A DNA stretch of 27,926 nucleotides from Candidatus Bipolaricaulota bacterium (lineage in GTDB: Bacteria; Bipolaricaulota; Bipolaricaulia; Bipolaricaulales; Bipolaricaulaceae): NCBI GenBank assembly GCA_021129895.1, contig JAJOKL010000138.1, forward strand, positions 1-27,926. The letters run 5' to 3'. The notes under the pieces were generated by a model, which was not told where the DNA came from, did no database searches, and saw nothing but the letters and a program-made list of their open reading frames with translations. A program made the position numbers and the translations under genes. Positions 15,603 through 23,624 of the stretch are shown one piece after another (positions within the stretch are counted from its first letter, which is position 1; the number at the start of each line of letters is the position of its first letter).

Positions 15603-16423
15603 GGTGGAAAGCCCTGCTTGCGGGCATCACCGCGGCAGTCACGATCGTTGGGGCGGCCGCCCCGCTGTCCTTGCTGGCCACCACCTCCATCCTGGGGGAC
15701 GTGGTGCGCCAGGTGGCGGGAGAACTTGTGGACCTCACGGTGCTCCTACCCCCGGACACTGACCCCCACACCTTCCAGCCCACCCCCCAGGAGATCGCCC
15801 TCCTTTCCCGAGCGGACCTGGTGTTCGTCTGCGGGGCGGGGCTAGAGGAGGCCCTGGCCCCGTTCCTGTCCCAGGCCCGGCGGGTGGTGGACCTGTCCCA
15901 GGGGATCGAGCTTAGGACATCCCCCGACGGGCGGGTGGACCCGCACGTGTGGCTCTCGCCCCTCAACGTGGCCGTCTGGGTGGAGGAGATCGCCGCCGCC
16001 CTGGCGGAGCTGGACCCCGCTCACGCCGAGGAGTACCACGCCCGGGCTCAAGCCTACCGGCGAGAGCTTGCGCTTCTGGACTCCTGGATAGAGGAACAGG
16101 TCCGTAAAATTCCGGAGGGGCGGCGGGTATTGGTGGTGGATCATCTGGCGTTCGGATACTTCGCCGACCGGTACGGCTTTAGGCAGCTTGCCATCCTGCC
16201 CGGGTTTTCCACCCTGGCGGAGCCCTCGGCCCGGGAGCTCGCGCAGCTGGAGCAGGAGATTAGAAGGCTCGGTGTGCCGGCGATCTTCATCTCCCACACC
16301 ACCGCCTCCCCGCTGGTGGAGCAGGTGGCCCGCGACACCGGGGTGCGGGTGGTGCGGTTGTACGTGGGGGCGCTCTCCGGGCCGGACGGGCCGGCGCCCA
16401 CCTACCTCGAGCTCATGCGCTAA
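15599..16423 (+). CDS. znuA: ZnuA-like zinc/manganese-binding periplasmic protein, possibly C-terminally truncated
   Basis: Solute-binding protein of a cluster A-1 (ZnuA/TroA) metal ABC importer, 274 aa. An N-terminal signal-like hydrophobic segment (residues 4-28) lacks a lipobox cysteine. Metal-ligand positions are visible: H57 in 'DPHTFQ', H116 in 'DPHVWLSP', H182 in 'DHLAFGYFA' and H233 in 'FISHTT'. The acidic His-rich loop of many zinc-specific ZnuAs is absent. The start is preceded by GAAGGAGGG and overlaps zur. The frame ends 'YLELMR' then TAA, but translation past the TAA gives 'DVSVIVAALGEG' and a TGA overlapping the znuC start. Family members end in just this way, with a Tyr where the TAA stands, so a nonsense mutation (or base error) has probably removed a terminal helix of about 13 residues. 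Confidence 0.85.
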   Translation: MRWKALLAGITAAVTIVGAAAPLSLLATTSILGDVVRQVAGELVDLTVLLPPDTDPHTFQPTPQEIALLSRADLVFVCGAGLEEALAPFLSQARRVVDLSQGIELRTSPDGRVDPHVWLSPLNVAVWVEEIAAALAELDPAHAEEYHARAQAYRRELALLDSWIEEQVRKIPEGRRVLVVDHLAFGYFADRYGFRQLAILPGFSTLAEPSARELAQLEQEIRRLGVPAIFISHTTASPLVEQVARDTGVRVVRLYVGALSGPDGPAPTYLELMR

Positions 16424-16458
16424 GACGTTTCGGTCATCGTGGCCGCGCTGGGGGAGGG

Positions 16459-17316
16459 ATGAGGGGAGGGAGGAGCTGCCAGCGGGGGTGGTCCGGCCGC
16501 CTGGGCCGGCCGCTGGCGGTGCACCTCCCCGGGGCGCCGGCCCTGGAGGTGGACCGGGTCACGGTGCTCTATGACGGCCGGCCCGCCCTGGAGGACGTGT
16601 CCTTCCGCCTCTCCGGGGGAGAGCGGCTGGCGATCGTTGGCCCCAATGGGGCCGGGAAGTCCACCCTGCTCAAGGTGGTCGCCGGGGTGCTCCAGCCCAG
16701 CTCCGGCCAGGTGCGGATCCGAGGGGAAGACCCCTGCGGGCACATCTGTATCGCCTACCTCCCCCAGCGGACGGAGATCGACTGGCGGTTCCCGGTGACG
16801 GTGCTGGACGTGGTGCTGATGGGGCGGGTGGGGAGGCTGGGCTTATTCCGTCGGCCCGGGGCGCGCGATCGGGCCCTGGTGCGGGAGGCCCTGGAGGCGG
16901 TGGGCCTCTCGGATCTTGCGGGAAGGCAGATCGGGGAGCTCTCCGGGGGGCAGCAGCAGCGGATGTTCATCGCCCGGGCCCTGGCCCAGGAAGCGGAGCT
17001 GGTGCTCTTGGACGAGCCGCTCGCCGGCCTGGATGCCCCCTCCCAGGAGGCGATCCTGAAACTTCTGGAGCTACTGCGGGCCCGGGGGGTGACACTTCTT
17101 TTGAGCCTGCACGACCTTGACATCGCCGCCCAGCACTTCCCGTTGGTGCTGCTCCTCAACCGGCGGGTGGTGGCCTTCGGCCCCCCGCAAGAGGCCTTCA
17201 GTCCGGAAAAGCTGGTGGAGGCGTTCGGCGGAAAGCTCCGAGCACTTCCCGAGGCGGGGGTGATCGTGACCGACCCCTGCCGCACCCGGGAAGGGGAAGA
17301 TGCAAGCGCTGGTTAG
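16459..17316 (+). CDS. znuC: ZnuC-like ABC transporter ATP-binding protein
   Basis: 285-aa ATPase of the zinc/manganese importer. All ABC motifs are present: Walker A 'GPNGAGKST' (61-69), Q-loop 'YLPQ' (100-103), signature 'LSGGQQQR' (161-168), Walker B 'LVLLDEP' (181-187) and H-loop H218 in 'SLHD'. The 28 residues before 'LEVDRVTVLYDG' are longer than usual, so translation may start later, for example at GTG 16519. ATG 16459 is preceded by a GGGGGAGG stretch set close to it and overlaps the ancestral znuA stop. The 3' end overlaps znuB by 17 bp. Confidence 0.9.
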   Translation: MRGGRSCQRGWSGRLGRPLAVHLPGAPALEVDRVTVLYDGRPALEDVSFRLSGGERLAIVGPNGAGKSTLLKVVAGVLQPSSGQVRIRGEDPCGHICIAYLPQRTEIDWRFPVTVLDVVLMGRVGRLGLFRRPGARDRALVREALEAVGLSDLAGRQIGELSGGQQQRMFIARALAQEAELVLLDEPLAGLDAPSQEAILKLLELLRARGVTLLLSLHDLDIAAQHFPLVLLLNRRVVAFGPPQEAFSPEKLVEAFGGKLRALPEAGVIVTDPCRTREGEDASAG

Positions 17317-18190
17317 CTTCTTCGCAGAGCCCCTCGCCTTCCCGTTCTTGGTGCGGGGACTTCTCGCTTCGGCCCTGGTGGGGGGGTTGTGTGCGGTGAT
17401 GGGCACCTACGTGGTGCTGCGGGGAATGGCCTTCTTCGGCGACGCCCTGGCCCACGCCATCCTGCCCGGGGTGGCAGTGGGGTATCTGGTCACGGGCGGG
17501 GGCAGGAGGTCCTTGTTCTGGTGGGCCCTGGGCACCGCGATCCTGGTCTCCTTTGGGATCGGGGCCACCTCCCGCCGGGCCAGGCTCAAGGAGGACACCG
17601 CCATCGGCATCGTGTTCGCCGGCATGTTCGCCCTGGGGATCGCCCTCATCTCCACGGTGCGGGGCTACGCGGTGGACCTAGCCCATTTCCTGTTCGGGAA
17701 TGTGCTGGGGGTGTCCCCGCACGACCTCGTGCTGATCGGGGCCTTCGGCGGGGCGGTGCTCCTCGTCGTGCTCCTCTTCTACAAGGAGTTTTTGGTGATC
17801 AGCTTCGACCCGGACTTGGCCGCCACGCTGCGCCTCCCCACTAGCTTCCTGCGGCATCTCCTGCTGGTGCTGATTGCGGTGACGGTGGTGGTATCGTTGC
17901 AGACGGTGGGGGTGGCGCTGGTTTTGGCCATGCTGGTGACCCCGGCGGCCACCGCCTATCTTCTCGTCAAGCGGTTTTCGGCCATGATGGCCCTGGCGGC
18001 GGGGCTGGGGGTCCTGTCCGGTGTGTTGGGGCTGTACCTCTCCTACTGGACCGGGATCGCCTCCGGGGCGGCCATCGTGCTGGTGGCCACCGGGGGGTTC
18101 TTGCTGGCCCTCTTCAGTCGGGCCGGTTTCTCCCTGTTTCGGCATGGAACTCCCTATTCGGGGGGCGGGAAGCGCCGCGCCCAAAGCTAG
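17300..18190 (+). CDS. znuB: ZnuB-like metal ABC transporter permease
   Basis: 296-aa membrane permease of the ABC-3 family, partner of the preceding binding protein and ATPase. About eight hydrophobic segments are visible. Typical family stretches are 'MGTYVVLRGMAFFGDALAHAI' in two halves near residues 34-54, the coupling region 'KEDTAIGIVFAGMFALGIAL', and 'VSLQTVGVALVLAMLVTPAA' near the C-terminus. The start lies within znuC behind GGGAAGGGGAAG, so translation is coupled. This ends the zur-znuACB operon; no clear terminator follows. Confidence 0.92.
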   Translation: MQALVSFFAEPLAFPFLVRGLLASALVGGLCAVMGTYVVLRGMAFFGDALAHAILPGVAVGYLVTGGGRRSLFWWALGTAILVSFGIGATSRRARLKEDTAIGIVFAGMFALGIALISTVRGYAVDLAHFLFGNVLGVSPHDLVLIGAFGGAVLLVVLLFYKEFLVISFDPDLAATLRLPTSFLRHLLLVLIAVTVVVSLQTVGVALVLAMLVTPAATAYLLVKRFSAMMALAAGLGVLSGVLGLYLSYWTGIASGAAIVLVATGGFLLALFSRAGFSLFRHGTPYSGGGKRRAQS

Positions 18191-18455
18191 GCGATCCGCT
18201 CCCCCGCCTGGGGCCCCGGTGACTTGTTATAGACCTCGGTGGCCCAGATGCGGTAGATCGCGGGGTACCGGCGCCGCCCTCCCTTGGGGAGGTGGAAAAG
18301 GGCTGGGGCAAGGCCACCAAGGGCAGCTTAGATATATGAGAATCCCTGGCGATCTCCGCCTGTTTCGGCTCATCCTTGCTCGGCCTGATCCGAAGCGTGT
18401 ATTCCATGTGTGTCACCGGGGAGACAACGTCTTCACGGGTGATCCCCTTCGGCAT
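18187..18455 (-). pseudogene. Possible degraded small gene in the znuB-uvrC gap
   Basis: This covers most of the 313-bp space between znuB and uvrC. Reading the minus strand from ATG 18455 gives a coding-like frame with 'GITREDVVSPVTHMEYTLRI' and 'DEPKQAEIARDSHISKLPL' down to about 18330. A second minus-strand frame then takes over with 'YPAIYRIWATEVYNKSPGPQ' and stops at 18187. Joining them needs one frameshift near 18280-18310. I recognise no family. TATAAT on the minus strand overlaps the ATG. The alternative is that both stretches are chance open frames in GC-rich DNA. The plus strand here shows nothing but the uvrC promoter and a 6-bp hairpin at 18278-18292. Confidence 0.25.
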
Positions 18456-18489
18456 TATAGCGCTGCAGGACGCCGCGCCCGAGGGGATG

Positions 18490-18495
18490 GATAAT
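18490..18495 (+). promoter_or_regulatory. Candidate -10 element for a leaderless uvrC transcript
   Basis: GATAAT ends 8 nt before the uvrC ATG at 18504 in GC-rich surroundings, and there is no Shine-Dalgarno sequence in between (only CTTTCGGC). The inferred start point falls at or next to the ATG. No good -35 is visible. Confidence 0.4.
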
Positions 18496-18503
18496 CTTTC
18501 GGC

Positions 18504-20351
18504 ATGTCTGCTGAGGAGCTCGGGAACAAGGTGCGGGCGCTTCCCAAAGCCCCGGGGGTGTACCTGTTCCGCGGGGCCAGGGGGGAGGTGCTGTATGTGG
18601 GCAAGGCCGCCTCGCTGCGGGACCGGGTGCGGAGCTACTTCCAGTCCGAGAAAAGCCTCCCCTACAAGGTACGCCGCCTCCGCCGGGAGATCGCCGACTT
18701 GGAGGTGATCGTCACCGGGTCCGTGGCCGAGGCTCTGATCCTGGAGGACGCCCTGATCAAGAAGCACCGCCCCCCGTTCAACGTCAAGCTGCGGGACGAC
18801 AAACGTTACCCCTACCTCAAGATCACGAGGGAGCGCTTCCCACGGGTGCAGGTGGTGCGCCGGCGGGAGGAGGACGGCGCCCGCTACTTCGGCCCCTACA
18901 CCTCCTCCCGGGCCATGCGCCGGGCCCTGAAACTGGCCCATCGCCTGTTCCCCATCCGCACCTGCAACCTGGACCTGGATCGGAAGCACCTAGAGCGGCC
19001 CTGCCTCCTTTACCACATCGGGCGCTGCTCCGGCCCGTGTGCGGGTCTGGTGTCCCAGGAGGAATACGCCCGCTACGTGGAGGGGGCAGCCCTGATCTTC
19101 CAGGGACGGGTGGGGGAGGTGATGGGGCACCTGCGGGAGGAGATGGCCCGGGCGGCGGCCGAGGAGCGGTTTGAGCACGCCGCCCAGCTGCGGGACCAGC
19201 TCCGGGCCCTGGAGCGGATCCGGGAGCGGCAAGCCGTGGCCCTCCCCGAGCCCGCGGACCTGGACGCCGTAGGGGTGGCCGCCGAGGGGGAGCGGGGTTA
19301 CGGGGTGGTGCTGATCGTGCGGGGAGGGCGGCTCATCGGCCGCGAGGGCTTTCCGCTTAAACTGCCTCCGGACACATCGTCGGAAGAGGCCCTGGCCGAG
19401 TTCCTGGACCGCTACTACACCCGGGCCACCGCCATCCCCGGGGAGGTGCTCTTGCCGGTGGAGATCCCCGACGCGGAGGCCCTGGCGGAGTATCTCTCTT
19501 CCCGGCGGGGCGGGAAGGTGGCTGTGCAGGTCCCCAAACGGGGCGAACGCCGGCAGCTCGTGGAGCTGGCCCAGCGGAACGCGCGCCTCTCCCTCAAGCG
19601 GGCGGCGGCCGAGGAGCTCTCCTCCGAGGAGGAGGCCCTGGAGGCCCTGGCCGAGGCCCTGGGGCTTTCCGTTCGCCCCTGGCGGATCGAGGCGTTCGAC
19701 ATCTCCAACCTGAAGGGGCAGGAGGCCACCGGCTCCATGGTGGTGTTCGTGGGGGGAAAGCCCCGCCCCGACGCCTACCGGCGTTTCCGGGTGCGCATCG
19801 CCGGAAAGCCCGACGATTATGGGATGATGTATGAGGTGCTCTCCCGGCGCCTGGCCCACGGCCTGGCCGAGCTCTCCGATCCGGCCATCGCAAGTGGAAA
19901 GTTCTCGGACCTGCCGGACCTGATCCTGGTAGATGGGGGGAAGGGGCAACTCTCCGTGGCCCTACGGGCACTGGAGGAACAGGGCCTGTCCGGGATCGAG
20001 GTGGCGGCGCTCGCCAAGCGGGAGGAGCTGGTGTACGCGCCGGGCCGGCCCGAGCCCATCCGCCTTCCCCCGGGTTCTCCACCCCTAAAGCTTCTGCAAC
20101 GGATCAGGGACGAGGCGCACCGGTTCGCGGTGGAGTACCACCGCCGGCTGCGGGGAAAGCGGGCCCTGGCGAGCCTGTTGGAGACGGTCCCCGGGATCGG
20201 CCCCAAGCGGCGGGAGCTCCTCCTTTCGCGGTTCGGCTCCCTGGAGGGTTTGAAGCGGGCAACTCTGGAGGAGCTGCTATCCGTGCCGGGCTTGCCCCGG
20301 GATGTGGCCCACCGCCTGTACAAAGCCCTCCATGCCCGTCCTGGACAATAG
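18504..20351 (+). CDS. uvrC: UvrC, excinuclease ABC subunit C
   Basis: 615-aa nucleotide-excision-repair nuclease that makes both incisions around a lesion after UvrB loading. Domain order is complete. The GIY-YIG nuclease (residues 16-95) has 'GVYLFRG' and 'VLYVGKA'. A cysteine cluster around 'CLLYHIGRCSGPC' is followed by the UVR motif 'FEHAAQLRDQLRALE' (near 215-230). The RNase H-like domain has 'IEAFDISNLKGQEATGSMVV' and 'PDLILVDGGKGQL' with its Asp. The C-terminal helix-hairpin-helix pair reads 'VPGIGPKRRELLLSRFGS' and 'SVPGLPRDVAHRLY'. It is a single gene, converges with gpsA, and has no ribosome-binding site but a -10-like box directly before the ATG. Confidence 0.97.
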   Translation: MSAEELGNKVRALPKAPGVYLFRGARGEVLYVGKAASLRDRVRSYFQSEKSLPYKVRRLRREIADLEVIVTGSVAEALILEDALIKKHRPPFNVKLRDDKRYPYLKITRERFPRVQVVRRREEDGARYFGPYTSSRAMRRALKLAHRLFPIRTCNLDLDRKHLERPCLLYHIGRCSGPCAGLVSQEEYARYVEGAALIFQGRVGEVMGHLREEMARAAAEERFEHAAQLRDQLRALERIRERQAVALPEPADLDAVGVAAEGERGYGVVLIVRGGRLIGREGFPLKLPPDTSSEEALAEFLDRYYTRATAIPGEVLLPVEIPDAEALAEYLSSRRGGKVAVQVPKRGERRQLVELAQRNARLSLKRAAAEELSSEEEALEALAEALGLSVRPWRIEAFDISNLKGQEATGSMVVFVGGKPRPDAYRRFRVRIAGKPDDYGMMYEVLSRRLAHGLAELSDPAIASGKFSDLPDLILVDGGKGQLSVALRALEEQGLSGIEVAALAKREELVYAPGRPEPIRLPPGSPPLKLLQRIRDEAHRFAVEYHRRLRGKRALASLLETVPGIGPKRRELLLSRFGSLEGLKRATLEELLSVPGLPRDVAHRLYKALHARPGQ

Positions 20352-20355
20352 GTTT

Positions 20356-20378
20356 CCACCCGGGGCCAAGCCCGGTGG
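20356..20378. terminator. Hairpin between convergent uvrC and gpsA
   Basis: CCAC-C-CGGG pairs with CCCG-GTGG around a GCCAAG-type loop with one bulged C. It lies in the 32-bp gap between the convergent stops. No T-tract follows on either strand, so a terminator role is only suggested by position. Confidence 0.35.
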
Positions 20379-20383
20379 TAGGG

Positions 20384-21373
20384 TCAGTGCTCGTACTTGG
20401 GGGGGCGGAGCATCAGCCGGTCGATCTGGGCCCGGGGCGGCTCCCCCAGGTGCAGTACCCGGTACACCGCCTCACACAGCGGCAGCTCCACCCCTAATTT
20501 CTCGGCTAAGGCATGCACCAGCCGCGAGGTGTGAACCCCTTCTGCTACCATCCGCATCCCGGACAGGATCTCCCCAAGGGGCTCCCCCCGGCCGATGCGC
20601 AGGCCCACCCGGCGGTTGCGGGAGTGGTCGCTGGTGGCAGTCACCACCAGGTCCCCTAAGCCGGCGAGGCCGTAGAACGTCTCCGGCCTCGCCCCCACCG
20701 CCCGCCCCAGCCGGGCCAGCTCCGCCAGGCCCCGGGTGATGAGCGCCGCCCTCGTGTTGTCCCCATAGCCCAGGCCGTCCGAGATCCCCGCCCCGATGGC
20801 AAGGACGTTCTTGATCGCCCCGCAGTACTCCACCCCCAAGAGGTCATCCGACAGATACACCCGAAACCTGGGGGTCATCAGGACCCGCTGGAGTCGCTCC
20901 CCCAAGGCCGTGTCCTCCCCGGCGAGCGCCACCGCCGTGGGATGGTCCCGCGCTACCTCCTCGGCATGGCAGGGCCCAGACAGGATGAACAGGGGCCGCC
21001 CGGGCAGGGCCTCCCCTAGCACCTGGGACATCCGCCGCCCGGTTCCCGGCTCCAGCCCCTTGGCCAGCGAAACCAGGGGGATCTCGGGGGGGACATGGGG
21101 GGCGGCTCGCTCCGCTACCTCCCCCAGGGCGATGCTGGGCACCGCGAAGAAGGCCGCCTCCGCCCAGGCCAGGGCTTCCCCCAGCTCGGCGGTGAACTCG
21201 ATCGTCTCGGGCAGGCTAATCCCTGGCAGGTAATCCGGGTTTTCGCGGATTTCCCGCAGGACTCTGACGAGCTCCGGCCGCCGCGCCCAAAGATGAACCC
21301 GGTGGCCGGCCAGAGCGAGGAGCCGGGCGAAGGCGGTGCCCCAACTCCCCGCCCCGATCACCACTGCCCGCAT
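20384..21373 (-). CDS. gpsA: Glycerol-3-phosphate dehydrogenase [NAD(P)+]
   Basis: 329-aa cytosolic enzyme reducing dihydroxyacetone phosphate to sn-glycerol-3-phosphate for phospholipid synthesis. The N-terminal Rossmann motif 'VIGAGSWGTAFARLLA' begins at residue 5. The family signatures 'VSLAKGLEPGTG', 'ILSGPCHAEEVA' and 'EYCGAIKNVLAIGAGISDGL' (with the catalytic Lys) follow, then the C-terminal 'GLAGLGDLVVTATSDHSRNR'. Length is normal. It begins 4 bp after the S41 protease stop and is the last gene of the minus-strand operon. It consumes dihydroxyacetone phosphate, a product of the aldolase encoded upstream. Confidence 0.96.
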   Translation of the reverse strand: MRAVVIGAGSWGTAFARLLALAGHRVHLWARRPELVRVLREIRENPDYLPGISLPETIEFTAELGEALAWAEAAFFAVPSIALGEVAERAAPHVPPEIPLVSLAKGLEPGTGRRMSQVLGEALPGRPLFILSGPCHAEEVARDHPTAVALAGEDTALGERLQRVLMTPRFRVYLSDDLLGVEYCGAIKNVLAIGAGISDGLGYGDNTRAALITRGLAELARLGRAVGARPETFYGLAGLGDLVVTATSDHSRNRRVGLRIGRGEPLGEILSGMRMVAEGVHTSRLVHALAEKLGVELPLCEAVYRVLHLGEPPRAQIDRLMLRPPKYEH

Positions 21374-21377
21374 GACC

Positions 21378-22517
21378 CTAGGGGCTTCCCACCGGCTGGG
21401 CAGCCTGAGACCTAATCCACTCCAAGGCCGCGGCGATGTCCGGATCCTCCTCGCCGGTGTCCTCCCCCACTTCCACCGGGATGTCCGGGGTCAGTCCCGC
21501 CTCCTGCAGCGGGTGCCCCAAGGGGGTGAAGTACTCCCCGGTGGTGAGCTTGATGGCCGAGCCGTCCGGGAGGCGCATCACGAACTCCTGGATCAGACCT
21601 TTGCCGAAGGTGTTGCGGCCCACCAGCACCCCCACCCCGTGGTCCTGGATCGCCCCAGCCACGATCTCAGAAGCAGAGGCCGTCCCCTCGTTCACCAGCA
21701 CCGCCAAGGGGCGGTTGGGGAAGCCATTTCCCCGCGAGGGGTAGGCCCGGGTGCCGAAGGAGGGGCCGGAGGTGCGCACGATGATCCCTTGATCCACGAA
21801 ATAGCTGGCCACGTCCACCGCCGCCGACAGCAGCCCCCCTGGATTGTAGCGGAGGTCCAGGATCACCCCCTGCAGCTCGTCCAGGGGGAACCCGTACAGG
21901 GCCTTACCCACCTCGGCTGGGGCCTCGTAATCGAACCGGAGGATCCGGATGTAGCCTACCTTCTCCTCCTCCCAGTACTCGGCCCGCACCGGGTCCACGT
22001 GGATGCGCGCTCGCACGATGGTGATCTCCTCCACGGTGCCATCGGGGCGTTGGACGGTGAGGGTGACCGGCGTCCCCTCCGGGCCCCGAATGGCCATGGA
22101 TGCCTCCTCCAGGGTCCAGCCCTCGGTGGACTCGCCATCCACCTCCATGATCCAGTCGCCGGGTTGGATGCCGGCCTGCTCGGCCGGGGTATCGGGAAGA
22201 GGCGACACCACCGTGATCTTGCCATCCCGGATGGTGATCTCCATCCCCACCCCGGTGTACTCCCCCTCCAGGGACTCCTGCCAGCGGGCATACTCCTCCG
22301 GGTCGTAGAAGGCCGAATAGGGGTCGCCCAGGGCGTCGATCATCCCCCGCAGGGCGCCGTGTAGGAGCTGGTCATCGGTGACCTGGTCCGACCGATAGTA
22401 GTAAGTCCGGATTAGCCGGTACACGTTCCCTAATGGGGCGAACAACTCGGCGGACTGATTGGCGGCCAGGGCGACGAGCCCCACCACCGCCACGATCAGG
22501 AGAAGCGTGCGCTTCAC
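21378..22517 (-). CDS. ctp: S41-family C-terminal processing peptidase
   Basis: 379-aa exported serine protease of the CtpA/Prc type. It has an N-terminal signal anchor (residues 3-19), the 'DPYSAFYDPEEY' segment, and a PDZ domain (about 85-165) with 'GVGMEI' and 'PAEQAGIQPGDWIMEVDG'. The catalytic domain contains 'LDLRYNPGG', the nucleophile Ser in 'NEGTASASEIVAGA' and the general-base Lys in 'TFGKGLIQ'. The GTG start is preceded by AGGAGGTG at good spacing. It lies 12 bp after the phosphofructokinase gene and 4 bp before gpsA. These proteases trim C-termini of envelope proteins; its substrate here is unknown. Confidence 0.94.
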   Translation of the reverse strand: MKRTLLLIVAVVGLVALAANQSAELFAPLGNVYRLIRTYYYRSDQVTDDQLLHGALRGMIDALGDPYSAFYDPEEYARWQESLEGEYTGVGMEITIRDGKITVVSPLPDTPAEQAGIQPGDWIMEVDGESTEGWTLEEASMAIRGPEGTPVTLTVQRPDGTVEEITIVRARIHVDPVRAEYWEEEKVGYIRILRFDYEAPAEVGKALYGFPLDELQGVILDLRYNPGGLLSAAVDVASYFVDQGIIVRTSGPSFGTRAYPSRGNGFPNRPLAVLVNEGTASASEIVAGAIQDHGVGVLVGRNTFGKGLIQEFVMRLPDGSAIKLTTGEYFTPLGHPLQEAGLTPDIPVEVGEDTGEEDPDIAAALEWIRSQAAQPVGSP

Positions 22518-22529
22518 TTAAAACACCTC

Positions 22530-23624
22530 CTAGCCGATGTCGATGGCCTTAGCTACTCGCAGGAGCTCCTGGTCCACCGGTTTGGGGCACTCTGCCAGCG
22601 CCTGGGCCAAGGGCACCGCCTCCACCTCCGTGCCCCGCAAACCGGTAAGTACGTCGTACACCCCTTCCAGGGCGAGCTCCACCGCCTTCACCCCGAACCT
22701 GGTGGCGAGCAACCGATCGAATGGGGTGGCGATCCCGCCCCGCTGCAGGTAGGCGAGCACGGTCACCCTGGGGGTGAGGGGCAGATTTCTCTTTTTGAGC
22801 TCGTCGGCCAGCCAATAGCCTACCCCGCCAAGCCGCACGTGTCCGAAGGCGTCCACCTCTCCGCTCGCTACCTGCTTTCCGCCCAGCTCCCGCGGCCGGG
22901 CCCCCTCGGCCACCACCACGATGGAGAACCTCTTGTCCTGCTTAAGGCGCCGCCGGATCACCTCCTCCACCTCGTCCACCGAGAACGATCCCTCCGGCGG
23001 CCCCTCAGGGACGATGATCACGTCCGCCCCCCCGGCTAGGCCCCCGTACACCGCGATCCATCCCGAGTCCCGCCCCATCACCTCCACGATCAGCACCCGG
23101 TGATGGGCATGGGCGGTGGTATGGAGCTTGTCCAGGGCATCGGTGACCGTGGCCAGGGCGGAGTGAAAGCCGATGGCGTAGTCGGTGCCGCCGATATCGT
23201 TATCGATGGTCTGGGGGATGCCCACCGCCTTCACCCCATGCTCCCTCAGCCGGTGGGCTACTCCCAACGTGTCGTCCCCCCCGATGGCGATCAGGGCGTC
23301 GATCTTTTGCTTCTTCAAGTTACCCTTGATCGCCTCCACCTTCTCTGTGGGCTCCCACACCGTCTCCCCGTTCCGTTCCTTCTTCTCGAACGGGTTGGTG
23401 CGGGAGGTGCCCAGGATGGTCCCGCCCAGGTACAGGATCCCGGACACGTCTTCCAGGGTGAGCGGGCCCCCTTCCCCTTTGATGGGGCCCTTCCAGCCGT
23501 CCCGGAATCCGATCACCTCCACCCCGGCGGCGTGGGCCCGTCGGACGATGGCCCTGAGGGCCGCGTTGATCCCCGGGGAGTCACCCCCACCGGTCAACAC
23601 ACCGATCCTCTTCACCTCAGGCAT
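22530..23624 (-). CDS. pfp: Phosphofructokinase, probably pyrophosphate-dependent
   Basis: 364-aa phosphofructokinase of the group that includes PPi-dependent enzymes. The N-terminal 'GVLTGGGDSPGINAALRAIV' is canonical. The phosphoryl-donor motif is 'GGDD' (115-118): Asp118 takes the place of the Gly in ATP-dependent GGDG and favours pyrophosphate. The following motif is 'PQTIDND' (137-143), where PPi enzymes usually have Lys and E. coli PfkA has Gly; Gln is unusual. 'MGRDSGWIA' binds fructose 6-phosphate. The ATG is preceded by GGGAGGT and overlaps the end of the aldolase gene by 8 bp. A PPi enzyme would be reversible and save ATP, which suits an anaerobe; donor choice is inferred from residues only. 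Confidence 0.9.
   Translation of the reverse strand: MPEVKRIGVLTGGGDSPGINAALRAIVRRAHAAGVEVIGFRDGWKGPIKGEGGPLTLEDVSGILYLGGTILGTSRTNPFEKKERNGETVWEPTEKVEAIKGNLKKQKIDALIAIGGDDTLGVAHRLREHGVKAVGIPQTIDNDIGGTDYAIGFHSALATVTDALDKLHTTAHAHHRVLIVEVMGRDSGWIAVYGGLAGGADVIIVPEGPPEGSFSVDEVEEVIRRRLKQDKRFSIVVVAEGARPRELGGKQVASGEVDAFGHVRLGGVGYWLADELKKRNLPLTPRVTVLAYLQRGGIATPFDRLLATRFGVKAVELALEGVYDVLTGLRGTEVEAVPLAQALAECPKPVDQELLRVAKAIDIG

Noticed and set aside
18114..18989. A 291-codon minus-strand frame spanning into uvrC
   Set aside because: The part opposite uvrC is a shadow; only the short stretch between 18187 and 18455 looked worth keeping, as a tentative pseudogene.
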